A DNA stretch of 64,000 nt from positions 1 through 64,000 of the IMG/VR virus record IMGVR_UViG_3300002835_000172. The stretch is one strand, 5' to 3'. Positions 37,918-44,751 of this stretch are shown in pieces; the first letter of the stretch is position 1; the number at the start of each line of letters is the position of its first letter. Source of the DNA: a virus. The notes under the pieces were generated by a model that saw only the letters and a program-made list of their open reading frames with translations, did not search any database and was not told the DNA's origin. A program made the position numbers and the translations under genes.

Positions 37918-38859
37918 ATGAAAGTATTTTGGAACAGCGACTACACAAACATTTCCCACGACTTTGACACATCGCGCAAATCCGACAATATTGTCGCGTT
38001 GATCAAAGAAAACCAAGAAATGCCATCACAGTTAAGACTGCATAAAGATATCCCAAATGTGGAAATCTGCGATCCTTACGCAAAGACCGATGTGGACGTC
38101 ACCGAAGGTTTAATCAATTCTTGGCTAACTAAAAATTACGCTGAAGCACTTAGGACGAACAACAATAGGCTTCTATCTGAAAGTCAAGGTTTCAGATGGT
38201 GCCCCAACACTTACGCTTTCGCTCGTGCCCATGCGCACGGGTTGATCGCTTCGGTTGATGAGGTTAAATCGGGTGGCGGCAGGTGTGGAAGTTTGTCGTC
38301 AGGTCTCCACCATGCTTCTATGGGTTCGGGTGCAGGGTTCTGCACTATCAACGGGATTGCTTTGTCGGCGATCTACGCCCATGAGCAAGGTTTTGAGCCA
38401 ATCATTCTTGACTTTGACGCCCACTGTGGCGGTGGGACAATGAACTTTCTAAACAAGTTCAACAATTCATTGAATGACGAACAAACACCTATTCAGCATA
38501 TTGATATGTCCACAAATCATTTTGATTCCTATGAAAGTGACGCAAAGTGGTCTTATCTCAATGTTCGTGGTATCAACGATGATTATCTTGACTGTATTAA
38601 AGAAGCGCTTGAAATCGCTCGTCCATTAGTGACCGACAAAACCGTGTTCATATACAATGCGGGGATTGACCCAATGGATGCATACGAAATTGATCAAGAA
38701 GTGATCAAACAAAGAGAGAAGTTGGTATCCAATTTCATTGGTGAAAGCAAGGCGATCTTTGCCCTCGCTGGTGGGTACTCTGGTCAAAATACAACACGAG
38801 ACGATGTGGCAAAAACACATCTTTACAATATTTACGGATGGGCATGGAGCCAGAAATAG
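37918..38859 (+). CDS. Histone-deacetylase-superfamily amidohydrolase (313 aa)
   Basis: SSGLHHASMGSGAGFCTING (HH at 131-132), the zinc-binding DFDAHCGGGT (D165, D167, H169) and GIDPMD provide the HDAC/acetylpolyamine amidohydrolase active site, and ALAGGYS ends the fold. Family members remove acetyl groups from lysines, polyamines or other amides. The target here is unknown. Starts 5 bases after the phosphatase stop, so the pair is coexpressed. Confidence 0.88.
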   Translation: MKVFWNSDYTNISHDFDTSRKSDNIVALIKENQEMPSQLRLHKDIPNVEICDPYAKTDVDVTEGLINSWLTKNYAEALRTNNNRLLSESQGFRWCPNTYAFARAHAHGLIASVDEVKSGGGRCGSLSSGLHHASMGSGAGFCTINGIALSAIYAHEQGFEPIILDFDAHCGGGTMNFLNKFNNSLNDEQTPIQHIDMSTNHFDSYESDAKWSYLNVRGINDDYLDCIKEALEIARPLVTDKTVFIYNAGIDPMDAYEIDQEVIKQREKLVSNFIGESKAIFALAGGYSGQNTTRDDVAKTHLYNIYGWAWSQK

Positions 38860-39113
38860 TTCACGGGTTGTACGCAACCTACACAAACATTAAATGCAGG
38901 TGCACGGAGTGCAAGCAAGCAGCCGCTGAATATATGCGTGCCTACAGGAAAACTAGTGCTGGTAAATCTCAGGCTAGGTTTCATCAAGTTGTCGCTAATA
39001 AGCGATCACAGATAGCCATTCAATGGGTGAAAAATAACCATCCGCAAGAGTGGGCTAAAATATGTGAGCAAGCATTACACGGCTTGGATAAAAGAAAGAA
39101 CGGAGACAAATAA
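38838..39113 (+). CDS. Small protein with CxCxxC motif (91 aa)
   Basis: IVHGLYATYTNIKCRCTECK (CxCxxC) then a helical basic region. The start, ATG 38838 or 38844, overlaps the end of the deacetylase-like gene. Resembles short phage proteins with an HGTxxxYxxxxCRCxxC opening, whose function is unknown. Confidence 0.65.
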   Translation: MGMEPEIVHGLYATYTNIKCRCTECKQAAAEYMRAYRKTSAGKSQARFHQVVANKRSQIAIQWVKNNHPQEWAKICEQALHGLDKRKNGDK

Positions 39114-39114
39114 T

Positions 39115-39345
39115 ATGGACTCACAATATGATGAAATATTAGAGAAGTTGGAAGGTTTCATTGAGCAAACCGAAAAAAGGATTAAACAACTTGTCTCTGA
39201 AATACAATCTCTGAAACTTGAGGTTCAAGGTCTTGATCACGGAGTTAAACAGAATCAGATTTCAAATGATCAGATAAAGGGAACTTTGGGCTCTACGCTG
39301 AAGACCGTTGGGGATCATTCTCAGAGGTTTGGCAAGTTGGGGTAA
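39115..39345 (+). CDS. Coiled-coil protein (76 aa)
   Basis: ATG 39115 is one base after the upstream stop. Heptad-like leucines and isoleucines over most of the length (LEGFIEQTEKRIKQLVSEIQ) give a coiled coil. No family recognised; could oligomerise with neighbours. Confidence 0.65.
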   Translation: MDSQYDEILEKLEGFIEQTEKRIKQLVSEIQSLKLEVQGLDHGVKQNQISNDQIKGTLGSTLKTVGDHSQRFGKLG

Positions 39346-39361
39346 ATGCTAGTATTCGTTC

Positions 39362-39946
39362 ATGGAATACAGCGGGAATAGTTCGCAAGAGGCTTTTGTC
39401 CTTGAAATGCTCGGTCACAAAAAGAATGGTTTTTATGTTGAACTTGGAGCGTTCCATTCTTCAGAGGGGAGCAACACATATGAACTTGAGAAAACATATG
39501 ACTGGCAGGGTGTCTCGTTTGAGTTGCTAGAGCAACGAAGGAACGAATTTATTGCCAACAGAACTAACCCTTGCATGGGGGACGCTCTCAACTTTGACTA
39601 CATTGCGTATTTTGAAAACAATCATTTTCCAAAACAAATTGACTATCTACAGGTTGATATTGATACAGGCTACGACAGGGCTACACGCCCAAACGGGAAC
39701 CATTACACAACCCTTCTTGGTTTGATTACCATACCGTTGACTCAATACAGATTCTCGGTTATCACCTTTGAGCATGATGCGAATATGTATTTCAGAAATA
39801 CTGGACAGAGAGACGCACAGCGCGAAATACTTGATTGTCTTGATTACACACTTGTTGCCAGAACAATACATGAAGATTGGTGGGTGGATTCTTCGGTTAT
39901 AAGCCCTGATGTATACAAGAAACAGATGCGATGGGAAACGCTGTAA
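39362..39946 (+). CDS. FkbM-like SAM-dependent methyltransferase (194 aa)
   Basis: GFYVELGAFHSSEGSNTYEL is the Rossmann start of FkbM-type enzymes, with GVSFELLEQRR as the acidic second strand and DYLQVDIDTG as the fourth. These methylate sugars or small molecules. Short for the family, so possibly a minimal version. Its stop overlaps the next start (TAATG). Confidence 0.75.
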   Translation: MEYSGNSSQEAFVLEMLGHKKNGFYVELGAFHSSEGSNTYELEKTYDWQGVSFELLEQRRNEFIANRTNPCMGDALNFDYIAYFENNHFPKQIDYLQVDIDTGYDRATRPNGNHYTTLLGLITIPLTQYRFSVITFEHDANMYFRNTGQRDAQREILDCLDYTLVARTIHEDWWVDSSVISPDVYKKQMRWETL

Positions 39947-40506
39947 TGGCAGATGGGGCATCTCTCCCTTTTGTTTATTTAACAAACTTTCTTTCAGAGT
40001 CAAATTTTCATGCCGTTCTTGGTCAGGCTCTCAGTTCGCATGGTGCAACGAGCGAGCAAACACCTCATTTGGTTAATCTTCAAAACATTGAAACTTGGTC
40101 TATAGGCAAAAATATTGAGAGCCTCTACCCACTTCACTGTCAAAGAAAACTGCTCAAGATAAAAGGTGGGAATATCCTTGATTTTTCTGATAACAGAGGG
40201 ATGGACTATCATCAGGATTCTGTCCCCAATAAAGACTACCCCGATGATCCAGAGATCGGTTTTACGCCAAACGCTTCTGCTGTCTACTACTTGAACGATG
40301 ATTACGAGGGCGGTGAAGTGTGTTTCACTACTGAAAGACCACCGATTCAGCAAGCAACAGTTGACACCAAAGGATTAAAAAATCTATTTACGCTAAAACC
40401 TCAACCAAATTCGTGTGTGTTCTTTGATGCAAACTTGTGGCATTGGGTGAGACCAGTAACCAAGGGAAGAAGGTTCTCTTCAACATACTTTTTGCTAGTT
40501 GAATAA
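39946..40506 (+). CDS. 2OG-Fe(II) oxygenase, prolyl-hydroxylase type (186 aa)
   Basis: His 89 and Asp 91 (DYHQDSVP), His 166 (NLWHWVRPV) and Arg 175 are the iron and 2-oxoglutarate ligands; NDDYEGGEVCFT is the conserved strand also found in the larger oxygenase at 23128. ATG overlaps the methyltransferase stop. Probably acts with it in a modification pathway. Confidence 0.85.
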   Translation: MADGASLPFVYLTNFLSESNFHAVLGQALSSHGATSEQTPHLVNLQNIETWSIGKNIESLYPLHCQRKLLKIKGGNILDFSDNRGMDYHQDSVPNKDYPDDPEIGFTPNASAVYYLNDDYEGGEVCFTTERPPIQQATVDTKGLKNLFTLKPQPNSCVFFDANLWHWVRPVTKGRRFSSTYFLLVE

Positions 40507-40523
40507 AGAACTAATGTGTAGAG

Positions 40524-40682
40524 ATGCTTGAGAAAACCCACTTAGCGGAACAAGGATTTAACCATTTGGTTGATAGCGAATTAGAAAAACTACGTATAGA
40601 GGTAGCGGATCTAAAGAAACAGATTGATTACCTTAAAAGCGACTTGAGGTATTACGAGTTTCAGGCAACAACAAAACTTTAG
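40524..40682 (+). CDS. Small coiled-coil protein (52 aa), leaderless
   Basis: ATG 40524 is 6 bases after TAATGT (40512-40517). The product (MLEKTHLAEQGFNHLVDSEL) continues with heptads EKLRIEVADLKKQIDYL. It converges on the thermonuclease gene, overlapping its end by 4 bases. Confidence 0.5.
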   Translation: MLEKTHLAEQGFNHLVDSELEKLRIEVADLKKQIDYLKSDLRYYEFQATTKL

Positions 40683-41080
40683 TTGTTTTTAAATTCAGCC
40701 CATGTTTTGTCGCCAACACCAAAGTACTCACGAGCGTAACCAGCCTGAATGATGTCTATGTTTAGGCAGGCGGTTTTGGGATCGTTGATCTGATCAGAAC
40801 TGAAGATACGCGCAAGAATGCGACCGTACTTGTCGTTCTTGTCGGGGATTGTATTAACAAAAACCCACTCATGACTTGTCAGCCAATCTTCAGTGAATTT
40901 CTTTGCTTTTAGACCTAATTCTTTTTCCTTCAAATCCTTCGTCCGAGACTCTGGTGTATTTATTCCATACAAACGAACACGCATTTTGTGATGGATATTG
41001 AAACCTAGATCAACCATAAGTTCAACAGTGTCACCGTCAACAACTTTCAATAACTTAGCCCCATACCAAAATCGTTCCAC
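40679..41080 (-). CDS. Staphylococcal-nuclease-like thermonuclease (133 aa)
   Basis: VVDGDTVEL, VRLYGINTPES, a helix with the catalytic-type Glu (ELGLKAKKF), and DKYGRILARIF match the SNase OB fold, a calcium-dependent sugar-non-specific nuclease. No signal peptide is present, so it would act in the cytoplasm, perhaps on host DNA or RNA. GTG start preceded by AAGGA. Confidence 0.85.
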   Translation of the reverse strand: MERFWYGAKLLKVVDGDTVELMVDLGFNIHHKMRVRLYGINTPESRTKDLKEKELGLKAKKFTEDWLTSHEWVFVNTIPDKNDKYGRILARIFSSDQINDPKTACLNIDIIQAGYAREYFGVGDKTWAEFKNN

Positions 41081-41082
41081 AA

Positions 41083-41844
41083 TTAATCCTTTTCTTTAGA
41101 GTTTTTGTATCGTTCAAGCATTCGTTTGCCTTTAGCGGCAAGCATCCTCGCATCGTCTGCGTTTTGTGGAACTGGCTCGCCCCAAGCGGCTGCCGATAAA
41201 GCAAGCCGTGTTGGTTTACCTTTTTCATCTTTCATTGGTCCTGAAGGATTAGTGAAAAACCTAGTTAGGAATGAACCTTTTCTCCGCATCTTTTCTGGTG
41301 TGTCGGCTCTGCCTTTAACACCGGGCTTCAGGTTAGATCCTTCTGTTCTATTGAAGTGCGCACGACCAGCGGCAGTTAAACCACCCTTTGGATCACGCAA
41401 CGGTTTAGCAGACTTCTCTTCAACGATCGGACCACCAGTAACCCATGCGCGACAAGTCCTCTTTGATGCACACTTGAAATCAAACGCTTCGCAATATCCA
41501 AGTTCGCCAGCGCTATCAATTGCTTCCCATTCATCTTTGCGCTCACCGCCAGTAACACCCTTTTCCATGCAATCTTTCATAGACGGGGTTTGTATAAACA
41601 AAGCGCAATTTCCGCACAGTTGTTTTTTTGCTGACGCAGTATCAACATCCCATTCTTTTGCTATCTTGCCCCAATAATCGTTATTAGGTTCAGAAGGATT
41701 TAGCGGACCATACATTGCTGTCTTAATTGCCTTGCCACGGTTGCTCAGGTTCGTCGCAATATCCTGAGTCGCTTTAGGGCATTTCTTTTCTGCTTTTACC
41801 CGAACATGTATTTGTTGTTCAGCAATGATGTCAGTGAATTTCAT
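41083..41844 (-). CDS. DUF6321-like protein with Cys-rich N-terminal region (253 aa)
   Basis: The C-terminal half reads GGLTAAGRAHFNRTEGSNLK, TPEKMRRKGSFLTRFF, PTRLALSAAAWGEP, which strongly resembles DUF6321, a conserved phage family of unknown function. The N-terminal half has seven Cys (QLCGNCALF, MKDCME, YCEAF, KCASKRTC) suggesting one or two metal sites. Last rightmost gene before the capsid operon terminator. Confidence 0.75.
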   Translation of the reverse strand: MKFTDIIAEQQIHVRVKAEKKCPKATQDIATNLSNRGKAIKTAMYGPLNPSEPNNDYWGKIAKEWDVDTASAKKQLCGNCALFIQTPSMKDCMEKGVTGGERKDEWEAIDSAGELGYCEAFDFKCASKRTCRAWVTGGPIVEEKSAKPLRDPKGGLTAAGRAHFNRTEGSNLKPGVKGRADTPEKMRRKGSFLTRFFTNPSGPMKDEKGKPTRLALSAAAWGEPVPQNADDARMLAAKGKRMLERYKNSKEKD

Positions 41845-41869
41845 ATGTTCTCATTATCCCACAAAAAGC

Positions 41870-41911
41870 AAAAAACCCCGCCCCAACCTTGCGGTCAGAG
41901 CGGGGTTTTTT
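41870..41911. terminator. Strong terminator of the late structural operon
   Basis: AAAAAACCCCGC / GCGGGGTTTTTT stem with an 18-base loop. A- and T-runs on both sides give a bidirectional factor-independent terminator just after the major capsid gene. Confidence 0.95.
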
Positions 41912-41922
41912 AATTGCTTAGA

Positions 41923-43236
41923 TTATGCTGATGGAGCCGCGTTGAACGAAACCTTCACGAAGGATTCTGGGCGCTTAACTGCAAGAGCCAAACGCTGTTC
42001 AGCAAGGATCACAATTGCGTTACGCACGAAGAAGTCTGCATGCTGTTCGCTGATGCGAATGCTTGCTGACTCACGGTCGTAAATCTGTGCTCCCGTACCG
42101 AATGCTCCGATAAGTGCAGTGCCTTCAGTCATTGCAGGAGTGTCCACAACAGGGATCCTCCACAACTTCTGCTCGCCACCCATTGCAACCGAGACTGCTA
42201 CGACATAAGCGCCGTTGCCGTCCTTGGTCAATTCAATGTCTTCCCAATCGTTCGGGTGCAATACAACGCCCGATGGCTCGTAGTAAGCCAAGAATGAGAG
42301 GGTAGCGGCACGACGGAGTGCGTCTGCCTTGGTGTCGGTCATACCTGCGGTTGCCGAGTAGAAACCCGACGACCAGTTGTAGGTCTGAATGCCACTGGTG
42401 TTCAAGATACCTGTAAGGTTCTCGCCCGTTCCTGAACCGTTAAGGATCTGTGCATCTTCCTGCAAGCGGAGACCGTACATCAACTCGTTGTCAATGATTG
42501 AGCGCAGTTGTGGCTCATCAGCAAGAACATTGCGGTGTGCGGCTTCCCAGTGAGCCAAAGTGCGAACAGGAGCCTGCTCACCAACGAAGGTGAAAGACGA
42601 CTGTGGCTTGGCTGCAAATGCGGAACCATTACGCTCAGCAACAGGTGCCGCGTTGTTGGTGAATCCGGTCATGCGGAAGTATTCAATGATTGCAGCAGTT
42701 GTGGTGCGACTTGGGAACAAGTCACGAACACGCTTGGTGCGCATTGGAGGAACAACAAGGGCATCGCGTTGGATTGTTCCAAACGAACCTGGGGTACCAG
42801 TTGGAAGTGCCGAGTACAAGTCTTTCTGACTGTAAACTTCACTGCTTGACTTGTATGGTGCTGGCATGTTTGCCGAACCACTTGCCAAAAGGGACTTGAA
42901 CTCTGCTGAAGCAAGGAATGCCTCACCAATGCTCTTGCGACCAAATGACTGTACTACTTGTTGCATTTCCTGCGAAGCGAAAGCCGAAGCCTGTGCTACT
43001 GAGTCCTGTGGTTGTGAAGCCCATTGGTCAGCATCGCGCATTGCCTCAAGACCCTCAACTAGGCTCTTGATTTCGCGGATGTCTGCCATGTTCTTATCAA
43101 ACGCGGTCTTTTGTTCTGCGGATACTACTACGGTGCCGTCTTCAATTTTGAAGTTGTCGGCGATGGTCTTGTTTTCTGCCATCTTGGTGCGCATTGCACC
43201 TTGAAGTTCAGTTAAACGGCTGTTGTCAAATGACAT
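41923..43236 (-). CDS. Major capsid protein, HK97 fold (437 aa)
   Basis: AGGAG 8 bases before ATG 43236. The N-terminal 115 residues are helical (ELQGAMRTKMAENKTIADNF), like the scaffolding delta domain removed on maturation. The shell domain includes PPMRTKRVRDLFPSRTT, EYFRMTGFTNNAAPVAERN, ELMYGLRLQEDAQILNGSGT, GVVLHPNDWEDIE and VRNAIVILAEQRLALAVKRP, matching Phage_capsid (PF05065) proteins. It forms the icosahedral head. Confidence 0.95.
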   Translation of the reverse strand: MSFDNSRLTELQGAMRTKMAENKTIADNFKIEDGTVVVSAEQKTAFDKNMADIREIKSLVEGLEAMRDADQWASQPQDSVAQASAFASQEMQQVVQSFGRKSIGEAFLASAEFKSLLASGSANMPAPYKSSSEVYSQKDLYSALPTGTPGSFGTIQRDALVVPPMRTKRVRDLFPSRTTTAAIIEYFRMTGFTNNAAPVAERNGSAFAAKPQSSFTFVGEQAPVRTLAHWEAAHRNVLADEPQLRSIIDNELMYGLRLQEDAQILNGSGTGENLTGILNTSGIQTYNWSSGFYSATAGMTDTKADALRRAATLSFLAYYEPSGVVLHPNDWEDIELTKDGNGAYVVAVSVAMGGEQKLWRIPVVDTPAMTEGTALIGAFGTGAQIYDRESASIRISEQHADFFVRNAIVILAEQRLALAVKRPESFVKVSFNAAPSA

Positions 43237-43319
43237 GTTGTTCACTCCTAGTGAATTGGATTTGGTTGGTGATTACTTATGTTTTTATTGCAGACTTCGG
43301 TAAGCACCTAGTCCAGTTA

Positions 43320-43348
43320 CTATTACTGTAATACGAGAATAACATCAA
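43320..43348 (-). promoter_or_regulatory. Possible promoter for the capsid gene
   Basis: Minus strand TTGATG (43348-43343), 17-base spacer, TAATAG (43325-43320), in the only sizeable gap of this operon, upstream of the capsid ribosome binding site. An internal promoter would raise capsid yield. Confidence 0.4.
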
Positions 43349-43370
43349 AGTAGTATTAAAAATGCAACCC

Positions 43371-44510
43371 CTAAAAAGTTAGGGAATTTGAGTAGTGTCG
43401 TTTCACTACTCGTGGGCAACAGCCTTTGGAATATTTGACGCCGTATTCGCCTTCTTGGAATCCAGCCCACTTTTTGCTTGTTTTGCGGTTTCTCCATGGG
43501 TGATCCAACGGGAGTAGGTCGTTGTCATCAAAGTATTTTACATCGGCAGGTTTGTCTGAGTTCAGCAACGCCAAAAACTTGTAGACGCGCTTCTTGGCAA
43601 TCTCTTTTGAACCATCTTCCAAGCCTCGCATGAAAACTATTTTGAGGTCACGAAGGTTGGTTTTTGCTGTTGTTTTTGCTTTAGCGTTGTTGTTTCTTAC
43701 TCGTACAGCCAAATCATTGATATCGCCACTTGTCACGGTTGGTGGTTTCTTTTTAGGTTTCGGTACACCCTTGAAAGACACCAGACCAGTCTGAGCCATT
43801 GAACCCTGATCATCCTTTTTACCAAAACCCGCCCCCTTTCGGCGAGGTTTATTCCTAGGGCTGTTATCCCCTCGGATACCTGTGACGCGGTTGTAGTCAG
43901 ACACATTAGAACATGGAAGCCAAACAAGTTTCCCATCCCGTGCCGTATAACGGCGAATACCGATACAGCCAAGATTCCTTGAACGGATACGAGCAGAATC
44001 AGGATCGCTGAACGTATCAGGGTCTGTTGAACGGCTAACAAAGTTAACGAAACCCTTTTCTTCTAAAGACTTACCAGAAAACGAGCCTGTTACAAGTCCG
44101 CCACCCGGCAAGGTTGCGATACCGGAAATAGGTTTCTCATCAAGGTTCTCCCAACCCCGTTTAGGTGCCTTGTGGTTACAAACCGCATAATACTTTTTCC
44201 CTGCAAGAAGGATGGTTCGCACACCACCACAACCACGAGCCTTAGAAATAGCGACAGCATCAGCACGATTCTCGTAATATGCATCAGACTTTGTTTCTAA
44301 ACGCTTTGTCCGTTGAACCATTTTCGGCAACGGCTTCTTCTTCTTAGAAGCACGAACTTTCAAGTATTCGTCTTTGCCTTTTTTGATGGCTTCATATTCT
44401 TCACGCGAGGCGCAAGGCATCCAACCTTTGCCGTCTTCGTATACGCCTTGGCATCCAAGCATGCGTGCAACACGAAGAGCCTGATCTCGCGTTGTTTTAG
44501 GATCGGTCAT
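43371..44510 (-). CDS. Protein with three LGCxG...PC repeats (379 aa)
   Basis: Three copies of one unit: residues about 9-40 (VARMLGCQGVYEDGKGWMPC), 85-117 (ARGCGGVRTILLAGKKYYAVC) and 176-214 (RNLGCIGIRRYTARDG ... WLPC). The rest is basic and Pro/Lys-rich, ending in an HPWRNRK segment. No named family. Lying between the capsid gene and the giant modular proteins, it is probably a virion or assembly protein. Confidence 0.65.
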   Translation of the reverse strand: MTDPKTTRDQALRVARMLGCQGVYEDGKGWMPCASREEYEAIKKGKDEYLKVRASKKKKPLPKMVQRTKRLETKSDAYYENRADAVAISKARGCGGVRTILLAGKKYYAVCNHKAPKRGWENLDEKPISGIATLPGGGLVTGSFSGKSLEEKGFVNFVSRSTDPDTFSDPDSARIRSRNLGCIGIRRYTARDGKLVWLPCSNVSDYNRVTGIRGDNSPRNKPRRKGAGFGKKDDQGSMAQTGLVSFKGVPKPKKKPPTVTSGDINDLAVRVRNNNAKAKTTAKTNLRDLKIVFMRGLEDGSKEIAKKRVYKFLALLNSDKPADVKYFDDNDLLPLDHPWRNRKTSKKWAGFQEGEYGVKYSKGCCPRVVKRHYSNSLTF

Positions 44511-44517
44511 TTATTTA

Positions 44518-44751
44518 TTATTCCGCCGTGTAAGGCATAGACATACCGTATTGTTCAAATAGTTCATCAATCTTTGAAGAATTCTCGCTATCCATCAAAA
44601 ACAATACCATTGATTCAAGATCTCCATCTTCACCAGTTTCGTCAGCGTATCCAGTAGCAATTGAAATAATCTTTGAACGCGTCTCCGAATTTTTGATAGT
44701 TGACAACAATTGGTCTTTTATTGAATTTTTTTGTTCTTCTGAAAGTTTCAC
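44518..44751 (-). CDS. Small acidic protein (77 aa)
   Basis: Helical and acidic (MKLSEEQKNSIKDQLLSTIK, then DETGEDGDLESMVLF). ATG overlaps the stop of the 990-aa gene by 4 bases (ATGA). Could be a chaperone or antitoxin-like partner of it; this is only positional inference. Confidence 0.65.
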   Translation of the reverse strand: MKLSEEQKNSIKDQLLSTIKNSETRSKIISIATGYADETGEDGDLESMVLFLMDSENSSKIDELFEQYGMSMPYTAE

